The notes: generated by a model from the sequence alone, not told the origin. A stretch of DNA of 64,000 bases from Cheiracanthium punctorium (GCA_038373885.1 JAWZYV010012402.1:62001-126000); one strand, 5' to 3'; shown: positions 22,192 through 33,526, counted from the stretch's first letter. Numbers and translations: made by a program.

Positions 22192-23464
22192 ACAGCACAG
22201 AGCTTTAAGGACGGTGCTGGCGCCATCTGTTCGGTGAAAATGTAGTTAGTTTATTATAGTGATAATTTATTATCTTCAATGAATATTTTACAACGCTCAT
22301 TTTAATGCAACATAATTTTAGTTAATGAAAATTAGTTTATTTTATAATAATCAAATAAAAGTGACTGAAGATGACACATATTGAAATGTAAATTTTATTA
22401 CCAGATCTTCAATTTTGCTTTAGCTGATGAAAAATAAAAGCATAAAAATGTTAAATTATAAATTTAATTTACATATGAAACGTAAATTAAGGCTTTTTAA
22501 TGTAAATTTCTGAATTCTTTATTAAAGGTATTTTTTATTGAAAAAAACGATACTTCACATTAGTATTATTAAACAGATTTAAAGCTTTTGCTTTAAGAAA
22601 TTATTTAAATCAAATGAATTTTAATAACTTTATGAAATGCTCAATTTCTAATAATTTAGTCTTGATTTTTATTTGTGCATTTTGCATTTTAAGTTAATAT
22701 TGCATAATCCACAGTTTTTCTATTTCAAATTTCGTGTAAACTTACCATAGGCGTGGAGTTATATGGGCCCGTGGGGATCGAGCCCCCTCAATAAATTGTG
22801 AATAGGGGCTGAGCCCACCTAATAATTTACCAATACAGAAAACTAATTTATACTAACATTAAAAAAAAGTATTTCACACCATTTACAAACGTTTAAAAAA
22901 AACCTTTACTTGTACTTTTAAAAATTTTTCTTCTTTTGATTTCAATCATTATTTAGTATTCATTGTGACGCAACGTAACACACAATGTTACTAATAAGCT
23001 GCCCTCGCCAGGCTCTGGTTAATTAAAATCAGATTACGCAAAGTAAAGTATGTAATGAAGAAACGTTCAGATGTGTCTAAAATGCACTATCTCATCGAAA
23101 ATGTTTTTTTTTTCCTATTGGATTTTTTACTTTGCTTCTATTTTTAACTTATAACATGGTAGAAGGATACTAACATGGATACTCACCTTACATAGATGTA
23201 GAATTCTATGGACCCATAGAGCTCGAGCGCCTCCAATAATTTACACTTATATATAGTACGTCACAGCTGCCAACTACTACAGAATATAATTAACCACTTT
23301 TTGTAAACAGTATATTTTTTAATTATTTTTTTCAAAATAGTAACCAGCTCCAGCGCGCAGCACAAAAATTTTGCTATATTTTAAGCCGAAAAATCATGTA
23401 GAAAAAGTGGTTAATTCTATTCCATACTAGTTGGCAGTTAAGAGTAAGTTATATGTACGTGAAT
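22192..23464. other. interior of giant element, possible decayed MITE ends
   Basis: The patches ATGGGCCCGTGGGGATCGAG (22768) and GTGGGGCCCGGCCCCCCC (23649) resemble inverted ends with CATARGCGTRRAGTT outer words (22747, 23693), but I could not confirm a duplication. No coding region. Confidence 0.35.
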
Positions 23465-23630
23465 CAGTGGCGTAGCCAGCAATTTTTCATGGGGGGGGGG
23501 TACGACTTCTGCAACTCACATATATGTATATGGTACGGGTGTATGATAAGGGAGTGAGGAATATACATTTTGTATGGCAAAGAATTCTTCATGGGGGTAT
23601 AACCCCCCCCTCCCCTTGGCTACTGCACTG
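23465..23630. mobile_element. hAT-type MITE, CAGTGGCGTAGCC family
   Basis: Ends CAGTGGCGTAGCCAGC and TTGGCTACTGCACTG bound 166 bp; the flanks ACGTGAAT (23457-23464) and ACGTGAAA (23631-23638) are an 8-bp duplication with one mismatch. Interior has G and C runs. Non-coding. Confidence 0.75.
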
Positions 23631-23747
23631 ACGTGAAAATATGTGGTTGTGGGGCCCGGCCCCCCCAATAATTTTGAAAACTTTACGCTTATGAAAATTA
23701 TACAGATATTTTTTTAAAAATTCATTGTTGCAATTAAATTATTTGCA

Positions 23748-24229
23748 TGTAATGTATAAAAAGGTAATTTGGGTTTTACTAGTTTGGGTATTGTTCAAGC
23801 GGGTACTTTCACTGTAAGTTTTACTTTCCTGTCATACTTGCCACGCGCGCTCTGGAGCTATGTTTTATTTATTTTGTTATTTGCCAGACATCAGGCCGTC
23901 GATTCTGAGTTCTTTAGATGTACACGTGTCCCCACGCCCTTGTAGCCCCGGATGCGGGTCATGTTGGTAAATGTGTGTGGTTCGATCAGAGATAAGAGAG
24001 AGGAGGAGTTGTGTCTTCGCAGACCACGTGGTGTGGTAAGCGTAAATACTCCCGCACATCGAAAATCGGGGGACTTCTGCCACTGGAACTGCTTCATGAG
24101 TCCACGCTGATTCTTGTACCCGTCTCCCCTCCCCTCTTCTCATTCTAAATTGTAACTTAAATGTAATGTTCAATAAACCATATTACCTGCCTTAACTCTG
24201 AAACTTTACTTGAAATATCTGACGTCTCA
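23748..24229 (+). repeat. 5' LTR, 482 bp
   Basis: Begins TGTAATGTATAAAAAGG and ends GACGTCTCA. AATAAA at 24171-24176 is a polyadenylation signal. It differs from the 3' LTR only at 23932, 23939, 23944 and 23945 in my comparison. Confidence 0.9.
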
Positions 24230-26424
24230 AATAGTCGACAGGATGACTGCCTGTGTGCCAATTAAAAATTTTAAATTGTAAAAAAATTAACGCTCAATAG
24301 TCGGGAGACGGGGTACACTGCTTACCGGAAGATGCGGAGTACGCCGGAGATGCGGCGTTATGCCGACCGCCTGCCGATCAGAGAGATACGTAGAACAACT
24401 TGCCCTTCACCGACTGCAGATATCTGGACTTCTCATTCCCTGCTTTGATGAAACTACTTTCGCCTGACCTCCCATCGAATCCTCCCATGAAGCCCATCGA
24501 AAAATTTGCGCTCCTGAGTTTTCCATAGCGACTAACGACGCTGATGCCGACACGTAAATTAAAGAAGTGCCTGCCCTCCGTTATCTGATATCATCTTTCT
24601 GTACCGTGTTTACCATCCAGAAATCTGTGCCTCCTTATTTATTTTTTTTTCTTCACACGTCCACTGTTATTTTGAAAATCCGATGGAAATCGACGGAGTT
24701 TCACTGCCTTCATTGCACCCAAAACAGGCCCCCACGAGAAGTGTGTGCAACTGGTGAATTATTTCCCCCTTTTCTCCGTGCTGAATATTTTTGTTTTTGT
24801 GCGTACAACTTGTTGACCGAAACTCCTCCTGCCTGCATTGAACTTGTGAGAGAAGATATTTTTTTTGTGTGTGTGTTTGTTTATTGTTGAAGAATGACGA
24901 TTTTAATTTGTGGATATCAATTTCTTTCGTAAAAGTAAGCGATTTTTATTTTAGAGTTGAAGTGAACATTAGAGCATTATATTTAAATGGTTATTAATTG
25001 TGTGTGTTATTTTAAAGTGCTATTTTAATGTTGATAAAAAAAAAGAAAAAAAAAGAAAGAAAAGAAAAAAAATTGTATTGATATATCTGCGCTTCTTTTG
25101 ATTAATATAGTATTTTCATTAAGGTAAGTTTACAATTGAATTGTGTTATTAAATATTTTATTTCAATTGAAGTTTTATACTGGTCTTACTTTTATTAAAT
25201 TAATGCTTAAATTACTACTACATTACCTATATTTCCTGAAGATTTGAAATTTGAATTTTTGTTATTTGCATACTATGACGTAGTTTAGATTCATTCGATT
25301 ATTTACCTGAAATGACTTACCGATTGGGACTCTCAACTTGACACAAATTCTAATTTACTTGAGATTATGTCATTTTATTCACTGAAAAGTCACTTGAAAA
25401 TTTATGACAAATTCATGCACCCGGGTACGATAACTTAAATGAAAACAACAAATACTTATTGTGTCAATGTAAATAAAAAAATTTCTTGCATTATATTAGG
25501 TTTGCTTAAATGTAGATGTTTTATTTTGAATATTTACTGTGTAAAATTTTTGTGTGCCAAAATGATCGTATATTATTTCCTTTATTGAATAATGATGCCA
25601 ACTATTTTTTTTTCATGTAATAAAATTTAAATTTGCCTAGACGGTTAACTAGTAATAAAACCTCTGAGGAGAGTATTCGCCCTCAGATTGTTAAGAAATA
25701 CTAGTAATAACCAAATAAGAAAAGTACAACAAGACATTGCTAGAAATAAAAAAAATGTCAGGTCACATAAATGCAGTACCTCATGCAGGCTATCATTTAT
25801 TGTATTACCTTGAAAAATTCTTCTAGCAAGCGTTCCTGTTAATACTGCTGTTTCACAGCTATGGTCTTCGAAATTTTCTACACACTACGCACATTTTTAC
25901 ATTTTTTTTTACATTGCCTTTACACTAAATAAATTTACTCCATTTTGCCAACTGCATTTTGCCAACCATTTTGCCAAGTTATTTTCATTCCATTCACTTT
26001 ATGCCATGCAAGCCAAAGCCATAAGTATTTGCCAAAGAAAATGAATGTCAGCCATGTTTATTCCATTTTGTTTAATTATATTACTATATTGTTGTACAGT
26101 ATTATTGTATCCCACCTAGGTTGTAAATATTTACTTGTGATATTTTGAAAAAAATTGTGCGCACTCATTGTTTTATTTTTATTGTAAGATTTTCGTACTA
26201 TTGCATCATTATGTTTTGTCAAATTTTAGAAACTGCATCCTGCCTCTCAAGTATTGTACAACATAACTCCAGAATTCTAGTCAGAAAAATTTAAGGTGTC
26301 TAAACTTGAAAATTAGATTAGTTCGCAGTTTTAAGATTAGGCTGCAAGGACGTCTGACTCGCAAGTGAGAGACTGGCCACCTCAATGATATTGCTCGTCA
26401 GACTTCTTTTGCCGGGGGGGATAT
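24230..26424 (+). other. non-coding interior of LTR element
   Basis: The leader region (24300-24560) is more GC-rich and carries repeated GCCGG/CGGAGATGCGG words. The remainder is AT-rich. Open frames are short (107 codons at most) and show no retroviral motif. Confidence 0.6.
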
Positions 26425-26906
26425 TGTAATGTATAAAAAGGTAATTTGGGTTTTACTAGTTTGGGTATTGTTCAAGCGGGTACTTTCACTGTAAGTTTTA
26501 CTTTCCTGTCATACTTGCCACGCGCGCTCTGGAGCTATGTTTTATTTATTTTGTTATTTGCCAGACATCAGGCCGTCGATTCTGAGTTCTTTAGATGTAC
26601 ACGTGTCCTCACGCCATTGTGTCCCCGGATGCGGGTCATGTTGGTAAATGTGTGTGGTTCGATCAGAGATAAGAGAGAGGAGGAGTTGTGTCTTCGCAGA
26701 CCACGTGGTGTGGTAAGCGTAAATACTCCCGCACATCGAAAATCGGGGGACTTCTGCCACTGGAACTGCTTCATGAGTCCACGCTGATTCTTGTACCCGT
26801 CTCCCCTCCCCTCTTCTCATTCTAAATTGTAACTTAAATGTAATGTTCAATAAACCATATTACCTGCCTTAACTCTGAAACTTTACTTGAAATATCTGAC
26901 GTCTCA
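26425..26906 (+). repeat. 3' LTR, 482 bp
   Basis: Same length as the 5' LTR with four clustered substitutions. Preceded by the polypurine tract and followed by the TGCA duplication. Confidence 0.9.
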
Positions 26907-26910
26907 TGCA

Positions 26911-29291
26911 TATAGATGAAGCAGGTATGAAGCAAGAAATGTTTTGTTATTTGGAGTGGGTGGCATAAAAATAGGTAAATTTTATATCTAAGATTCCAAC
27001 TCAATAGTCAAATTACTTTTATCATTGGTATTACAAATAAAATTTTATGAAATTAAACATATATTTCAGTCTGTGGTTAGTTAATTTCTTTCCTCTATCA
27101 AAAGTTTTACCGTAACACTGAAGACTACATCTGAGCTTCGCATGACAAAATTTCAGGAAGAAGATGAAGGATTTTTACCAGAGATGGGTCATTCCTTTAC
27201 CCCCCATTCATTTGTAATTTTGAACCCATGTTTAACCTTTTCATTGCCATCATTGAAAAAATGCTACAGACTCACCTTCTATCTTTGACGCATGTTTGGA
27301 AGCTATATCGGTAAAGAAGTATTCTTCATTGTGCCTTTTCAATGATGAGAGTGAACAGGTTAAACTCTTTAGCAACTCGAGAAATTTTTAGGTTTACTTG
27401 TAGTCAAGAGAAGGGTGTACCCGCAACTGCACTAAAGTCATTTCAAGTTAATGCTTGGGAACATGTTCTTTTTGGAAAAATTACGAAAAGAGTGTCTGTT
27501 GAATTGGGATAAGATGACACTGGACAGTTTTTATGCAAGAAGAAAAAAAAATACAGCATATTGGTATACACACTCAGGGATTATTAACAAAACTGGTGTT
27601 ACGATATAATTACAATAAACAGGGTCGATGCAAACGAAAACTGGGTCTGTTTTTCCTTACAATTTAATCTGTTTTAACAATGGCCTTTTACCTTACAATT
27701 TAATCTGCTTTATCAATTATTTTAACAAAAAAGTGACTTTTATTAAAAATTGGTATGAAAATTCACAAAAATCAGTGTTGAATTTCGCAAAATTAGTATT
27801 GAAATTCACAAAAATGGGAGCCTAGGAAAAATTCTTGGACTGACCACCGATAAAATACTTTGCATTAAACACACAGATAAAGAAAAAAAGCGTAATAAAC
27901 TTTTCAGATGGTAAAAAGGGTTCACTATTCTTTAGCTTCAAAAGTGCCAATGGATAAAGAGAGGCTCTGATTTGCTGTTGGTTTTCGCTTGCGCTGCAGC
28001 TGAAAAAGGGTGGACTCTTTGTGCCACTTAAAATGCTCATACTGCACTTTATCTGTGTGTTTTATAAAAGTATTTTCTTGTAATTACAGTCCGGGTTTTA
28101 TCACTGGTATTTGTAATGTATGGTCAATATAAGGAGTGTTGACTGTGCCAGTATTATACTATTACAATAGTAAATTGTAATAGTATTATAATACTGAAGT
28201 ATTCTTTAGTATTAAAACAATATTCTTATATTGAACTCAAAAGAAAAAAAAATCCCTTATTATTGTGTGTCTATTGTTTTTCAGTAGCAGTAACATTCAA
28301 AGAAAATTGCAAAATTAACATTATATAATTATTACCATAGTGTCTTATGAACATACAAAAGCACTTGTAATGTAGTCTTTATATATTGTTAATTTTGCTG
28401 TGCGCTTTCATGTTTAAGATTTTTTTTCTGAAAGTTTCATAAAAGGCACCATTTTCAAATTTATATCAATGTGTAGTGCAGCTTGTAAAGACTTCCTGAA
28501 TTTTTTTTGAATCCTTGGTGCAATTACTTTATTTTAATCTGTGTACCAAGTGAGACAGATTTTGTTTCTTAGACATTAGACGTATACCCTTAAGATTATT
28601 TTCTCATATCTTACCCGCTAGTCTACAAATTCATATATTAAAAATGCAAACATTTATTTAGTTAAATTTAACCAATGACAATTAATTTTATTATAAAACT
28701 CCTGTGTGTATAATCCAGAATAAATAATGCCTAATTACATTTATCATTATATATACAAAATTAACTAACATAATATTATGAAACATCTCATTACTTTTTT
28801 GAGACATGTGTAGAAGAATAGATCAGATAGATATTTAAAAACAATAAAGTACAAAACTAATGGATGTATATATTTAATACTTACCTATTATATATATAAA
28901 TATATATTTATCAGCTTATTTTTTTTTTATTTAAAGAAAAACAAAACAATGTATGTAACTTATTTATTGCATCCTATTATTACAGAGCAGTTACTTTTAG
29001 TTTTAAAACATTCAAAAAATACCTGATACTTACAAATTTATTTAAATCAACCGAATTTTAAAAAAAAAATGTAGTACATGTAAGTAGAAAAATACCAGTA
29101 TATTTGTTTATATTCATTATTGAAAATGTTTATTTCAAAGACCATGTATTTTTATTGTTTTCTTATTGTCAATCGTTACTTTAGGAAAACTTTTTATTTT
29201 AAGGGCATTTTAAAAGCTGAATTTTAAAACAGAAAAATGAACACAAAAGTAGAGCATTCAAAACAATCTGCATAACAATCTTAGAGTAAAC
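26911..29291. other. AT-rich interior of giant element; hairpin at 28150-28197
   Basis: No gene is supported. CTATTACAAT...ATTGTAATAG with outer CAGTATTATA / TATAATACTG forms a hairpin at about 28150-28197. A 27-base unit CCTTACAATTTAATCTG is repeated at 27656 and 27692. Confidence 0.45.
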
Positions 29292-29364
29292 TTCCGGTCT
29301 CTCGATCTCGCTGAACATGCGCAGACGCGGTATTCGCCCGGGCGGTTGGGATTGGCGAAAATGC
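29292..29364. repeat. 73-bp GC-rich inverted repeat, right arm
   Basis: Reverse complement of 22119-22191 with three mismatches and no gaps. The GC-rich context continues to about 29600 here but not at the left arm. Confidence 0.75.
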
Positions 29365-29589
29365 CCCCTTTACCCATCGCAACCCCCGTTTTAAACCCCG
29401 AGATTTAGTGACCGGATGTGTTATCCGTCATTCATCAACCCGCGACGAAGAAACAGATTATATTCCTTCACACTGCCTACCCTCTTCTCCCGGGGGCTAT
29501 ATCTTTGTGCTTCTTGGAAAAACGTGAACGTGACCTTGACAAACACCTTGACAACTCAGTACTCACAGTGGGGGATTATTGGAAGTTTG

Positions 29590-29720
29590 TCGGGGGGGGG
29601 GCGGTTAGTTAGAAGATTGACATATACGTCCATTTTATGGAAGTAAAATAGGATCTTTTACATTAATTTTTTTTTTCTCGGGGGGGGGGGCGGTCGCCCT
29701 CTCCGCCCCCCTTTAATCCG
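29590..29720. repeat. hAT MITE fragment with G/C runs
   Basis: The segment GTCCATTTTATGGAAGTAAA through a G9-10 run recurs in inverse orientation inside the hAT-like element at 61565-62614 (about 61680-61790). The ending TTTAATCCGCCCATG resembles the ends of GGGCGG-type hAT MITEs. Only a fragment is recognisable. Confidence 0.5.
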
Positions 29721-29904
29721 CCCATGCTACTCAGTTGTGAATGCCCTCACCTCCCTCCTCCCTCTTCCTCCAGTATTTAACTGAAGGCTAAGTGAAAATA
29801 CAAGTGTTTCTATTGAGGGGGGGGCATTCAAAGTATGAAGCATGTTAGTGTAAAAATGATACAAAAGAAAAGAAAAAAATTCAAATACTTAAAAAAAATT
29901 CACT

Positions 29905-30055
29905 TCACCAAAAGGCTCTCTTTCGGATGCCCACTCCTTCCTTACACCCCCCCCCCCACACACACACACATACTCATCCAAAAAAATAAAACCCTTCAAA
30001 ATTGTGCGCTTTTTTCCGGGTGCGCTTTTTTCTGGTGCGCTTTTTTTCGCCCACC
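29905..30055 (-). repeat. repeat with TTTTTTCCGGTGCGC units
   Basis: Reverse-orientation relative of 19345-19575: flank CTTTCGGATGCCCACTCCTT, then a CA microsatellite, then three TGCGCTTTTTTCYGG units at 30003-30049. Confidence 0.65.
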
Positions 30056-30205
30056 GAATAATTTTATTGAGGCCTCTTATATTTGTGGGAAGCGACTCAT
30101 CTCAGGCTTTGAAATATTTTAGAACGAAAACAATACAAAACTCGAGCATTGACTTGCTCTAGAAAAGTGTGGAAGGAAACTTCAACTTCTTATATTTACT
30201 ATGCG

Positions 30206-30387
30206 CAGTGGCGTACAAAAATTGTGTCTGGGGGAGGGATTCAACATCATTCCTCCCCCCTTTGACCATGCATTTTTAACATAAAGTCCGAACATTTTTA
30301 AACGTATAGAGTACGACTTTTGTTTAACCTAAAGTTTACTTCCATACCCCTCCCCCTTCTCTTACAGGAAATCAGTGTACACCACTG
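30206..30387. mobile_element. hAT-type MITE, CAGTGGCGTACA family
   Basis: Ends CAGTGGCGTACAAAAATT and CAGTGTACACCACTG bound 182 bp. The flanking octamers ACTATGCG and ATTATGCA match at six of eight positions, consistent with an aged 8-bp duplication. G and C tracts inside face each other. Confidence 0.55.
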
Positions 30388-30932
30388 ATTATGCATCTGC
30401 ACATTCTTTGTAAGTGTGTAAAATGTTTGTAAGTAATAATTACAACAAAAAAAACAGGCCTTTTGATTGAAATTACCTTAGTGATATAATAATTTTTAGA
30501 AATAAGAGCCCCCCCCCAAAAGGATGTTTGCTTCAGAGTGGATTTTGAGGCCCAGATCATGTTTTTCTAGAATACAAATAAAGGGAACAAAAGGTCATTA
30601 GTTAAAGAATTATGACTCTAAAAATACTGGCGTATAAATTTCACTTTCAAAATCAGCTGTACCTATTGTGATACAGCGGATCTGTTGGTGAGCTGTTAAC
30701 TACTTTGTAAGCAATAAGATATTTTTTTTTGTGTGTGAGTTTTCTGCTTTAAGAGTGCTAGATGATACGTTTAGAATATTAGATGCGCAAATCTAAAAAG
30801 TTATAAAAGAAACAAAAAACAAAACAAGAGGTTGGGGGGAAAATAGCTATATGGATTTTGAGACCCCTACGTGTGGGGGCCCCGGGCATTCGCCCCGCCA
30901 TGCCTCCCTATTTTTACGGCACTGTTTTGACC

Positions 30933-32099
30933 GTTAGGCAAGTGTGTTAGGTAGCAAGTTTGTCCATACGTGTATCGGATAAAATATCTATGCATTTTTA
31001 TTGTAACTTTTATATTGATTGAAAATTTGGAATGTTTAAGGGGTAAAAATAGATCTGAGAGTGAATTAGTTAATCTCTAGGACTGTATAAACAAAACACC
31101 CTTTTCGATTTTGAAGAGGAGCAGATGGAAAGGGTGGGAGAAGGAGGCGAGAGTCTTAGTATTTCGTTTCACGATCGATTGCGATTGTCAACTTTTACTT
31201 ATAGCATTAAATAGAATCTGAAACAGCATGCGGAAGATATAAATTTTATATATTGACACATATTCATTGAAAACGATAAAACTCCATTAAAAAATAACAC
31301 TAAGAAGTAAGCTTTGCTAAACATTTTTTTAAAAATTAAACTGAAATCTTGGGTATGATTTAGTAAAAATACATGTTTATTTTACCATGATCCGATGAGT
31401 GATTCTGACTATTTGTCATATGAACAGCAACAAAAAAGAAAGCAGCTTGAATTTTTTCAAATTAAATTTGTATAAAAATATAATTTTTATTTTAATGTTT
31501 TTATTTAAATATATAAAAACACTAAAATAAAAATGTAATTTTTTATGAATAAATTTTATTAGTGTTACATCTGAAACTTTCAACCAACTGATTGGTGGGT
31601 TAAAGAATATAAGATAGTAATTTTGTTAAATGAGCCATGAATATACACTTTAAGGAAGAAATTTTGTTGATTCAAACAAATAATTTGGTTGATTTTAAGC
31701 AAATAAACCATTTGAACAAATAGTTTGTTTGAATTAAGAAAACATATGTTTATTTTAACCAAATTGTTTGGTTAAATTGACAAAATTTTTTGATGAAATA
31801 ACCAAGTAATTTAACAATTTTTTTTGTTAATTTAACAAAAACTTCGTTGGCACTATTTCAATGGAAAAGTTTTGTTGATTTAATGAAAATTTTGTTGATT
31901 CACAAAACATTTTTTTAGTGTAGTATTGTATAATACAGGTTGAGGTGTGTGTGTGTCTGGGGGGGGGGGAAGTCATGTATTTTTTAAAACAGTCATAATT
32001 TAAGCTGTTAAATTTAGGTTAACTAAATTATTGACTTATGTTACATACACTGGACTTACATAGGTAGAAAATATAGCATTATCTTTTAATGTTATCAAA
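30933..32099. other. AT-rich intergenic; possible MITE 31519-31921
   Basis: ACACTAAAATAAAAATG at 31519 is mirrored by CATTTTTTTAGTGT ending at 31921, enclosing several TTTTGTTGATT words. No duplication could be confirmed. A GT-run and G-run lie near 31950. Confidence 0.4.
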
Positions 32100-32103
32100 A
32101 TAC

Positions 32104-32760
32104 TGTTACGAATTTTCGGGCAACCCGCTGTTCTGGGCTTAAAATAGTTCAAAATTTGTATTCTACGCTTCAAATAGTTAAATTTTGCTTTTTGTTGCAT
32201 CAAAATTCGTCAACTAGAGCCGGAGATATGCCTTATGTGGAATCTTCGTGAAATAGACTTTTCTGGAAGCTTCCTGTACCTTCTGCGTCGGCTATAAATA
32301 GAAGCGCTTCAAAAGCCCCAGTTCAGTGTGAGTTTGCTCCCATCGAGAGTGTGTGAATAGAGCTCTGTCAGTGCGCTTGCTTCGCTCTGTGATAGAAGCG
32401 GTGTTTCGCTCTTGTTTTCGAAGCTGTTTTTTAAGTGCTGTGTGTAAATTCTTCACTGTTGAGTCTTGAGGGAGTGTTAGTGTTATCCCTCGTATATTTC
32501 CACTGAATTTTGCCTGTGGAAGTGTTTTATTTTGTGTGAGAATTACAGCCTTTGTGAGAGCTTCTGATCTAAGCGGACTATTAAAAACACATTACTGATT
32601 GATTGTGCTTGTGAATTTTGTGCAGCTGATTGTTCAACTGAGTTCTAGAAGCAATAAAATTTGTGTTCCATCCTGACAAATGGACTCTTTACTAGAACTT
32701 TCTACACCAACTGGACTTTAAAACGACGAACCCAGGAAACAAGCAGAGTGTTCTGCAACA
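32104..32760 (+). mobile_element. solo LTR, 657 bp, 4-bp TSD
   Basis: The segment starts TGTTACGAATTTTCGGGC and ends GTTCTGCAACA, so it has TG...CA borders. ATAC duplicates at 32100-32103 and 32761-32764. TATAAATA at 32293-32300 and AATAAA at 32653-32658 give the U3, R and U5 order expected of an LTR promoter and terminator on the plus strand. TGTTACGAA-type starts and 4-bp duplications fit Ty3/Gypsy. No second copy lies within the window, so the element has been reduced by LTR recombination. Confidence 0.85.
32293..32300 (+). promoter_or_regulatory. TATA box of the solo LTR
   Basis: TATAAATA about 190 bases into the LTR; transcription would start about 25-30 bases downstream, near 32325. 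Confidence 0.6.
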
Positions 32761-32764
32761 ATAC

Positions 32765-33200
32765 TTTTCCACGGTGTCACTTTTACTTAGGAAAGTATTG
32801 ATACCCCCATTTTCTCCCATGTTGGGGGAAAAATGGGGGTAGTACCTCTATAGTTTTAATTAAAGTCATGTTAATGCTATGAATGAAAGAAAAGGCACTC
32901 AATTTAATGTATTTTTATGCACTTCAAGGAAAAGATGCACAGAAAAGGATTATTTCCCAAAATATTTAGCTAAAGAAGTAATGGTCACGATTATCAAATT
33001 CAGGTTCACTCAGTATATGACAAATGTTACACAAGGGTGTAAGCAGGGAATAGCTGATGGGGCTGTAGCCACCCCGAAGTGTGTAAACATTACACGCTTA
33101 ATCCAAATGAGCGAATAATGTAATCAAAGTCGGAGTGAAAGGAAAAATTCATGGATTCGATCCGTTTGCATCGAAACCCACCGGTATTTACGCAAAACGC
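32765..33200. other. intergenic; short hairpin at 32800-32840
   Basis: TACCCCCATTTTCTCCC pairs with GGGGGAAAAATGGGGGTA at 32801-32840. No gene is supported; the 79-codon frame at 32879 has no domain. Confidence 0.4.
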
Positions 33201-33444
33201 TCTTTAAGTATTCGTTTTCCGCGAATTCTACGTCCTGCTTCCTGTTTCCCAAAATACTGACAACGTTCGATCGTCTTTGAGTGAAAATTAGTTGATGTTC
33301 TTTTCGCTAGGAACGGGGGATATTCTGATTGGTCAATACATTTTAGCGCCTTCGCCTTCTCTTATCTTTTCTCCCCTGGTATGTTATAGAGCTGGCTTTT
33401 TTTAAGATAGTCCATTGTTGTGGTGTCTGTGTTTTATAAAAAAA
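33201..33444 (+). promoter_or_regulatory. putative promoter and 5' UTR of host gene
   Basis: A less AT-rich stretch with a GATTGGTCAAT (CCAAT-type) element near 33330 lies upstream of the first coding exon. No clear TATA box. Inferred only from its position. Confidence 0.3.
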
Positions 33445-33526
33445 ATGGAAAAACTACGTAAGGAAGATCTTAAAATTATTTTATTGGATAGCGGTATTGA
33501 AGAAGAAGATACTCAAAAGCTGTATG
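33445..33526 (+). CDS. first coding exon of an unidentified host gene
   Basis: ATG at 33445 opens 27 codons (MEKLRKEDLKIILLDSGIEE, then EDTQKLY) and the frame runs straight into a consensus splice donor ATG|GTAAGT at 33527. The acidic and leucine-rich sequence resembles the first helices of a SAM-like domain, but it is too short to be sure. It ends in phase 1. A candidate continuation with IDEEFLKMFPDDV lies at 37070 and a terminal exon at 38974, but their phases do not join directly. I do not recognise the gene. It may be a conserved exon or the start of an old repeat-derived gene. Confidence 0.45.

Larger units (their letters stand above)
23748..26906 (+). mobile_element. non-autonomous LTR retrotransposon (TRIM/LARD-like), 3159 bp
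   Basis: Two direct 482-bp LTRs (23748-24229 and 26425-26906) start TG and end CA. A 4-bp duplication TGCA flanks the whole element (23744-23747, 26907-26910). A purine tract GCCGGGGGGGATA lies just before the 3' LTR as a polypurine tract. The 2.2-kb interior has no gag, protease, reverse transcriptase or integrase frame, so it must depend on another element. I could not match the bases after the 5' LTR (AATAGTCGACAGGATGACTG) to a tRNA primer. The 4-bp TSD suggests Ty3/Gypsy-type integrase. It lies inside the giant hAT-like element. Confidence 0.9.
15965..30924. mobile_element. giant hAT-like composite element, 14,960 bp
   Basis: The left end CAGTGCCGTAACTTGCG and right end CCTATTTTTACGGCACTG are inverted for the outer 11 bp (CAGTGCCGTAA) and continue with GGGGCCC-rich subterminal sequence. 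Both sides carry a perfect 8-bp duplication TTTTGACC (15957-15964 and 30925-30932). Terminal CAGTG-type ends with 8-bp duplication are the hAT signature. The interior has no transposase, is very AT-rich, and holds several later insertions: hAT-type MITEs (16552, 19713, 23465, 30206) and an LTR element (23748-26906). Net original length would be about 11 kb, unusual for hAT. An alternative is a chance pairing of two hAT MITE ends, but the perfect TSD argues against it. Confidence 0.65.

Noticed and set aside
22747..23693. Possible element with CATAGGCGTGGAGTT / AACTTTACGCTTATG ends
   Set aside because: The ends are only loosely inverted and the flanks (AAACTTAC, AAAATTAT) match poorly.
23877..26850. 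Repeated 98- and 113-codon frames in both LTRs
   Set aside because: They coincide with LTR sequence on either strand, have no domain, and change freely with the four substitutions. LTR promoters and leaders explain the sequence.
31519..31921. Helitron or TA-type MITE
   Set aside because: No TC start, CTRR end or confirmed TA duplication. Left as a possible MITE in the interval description.
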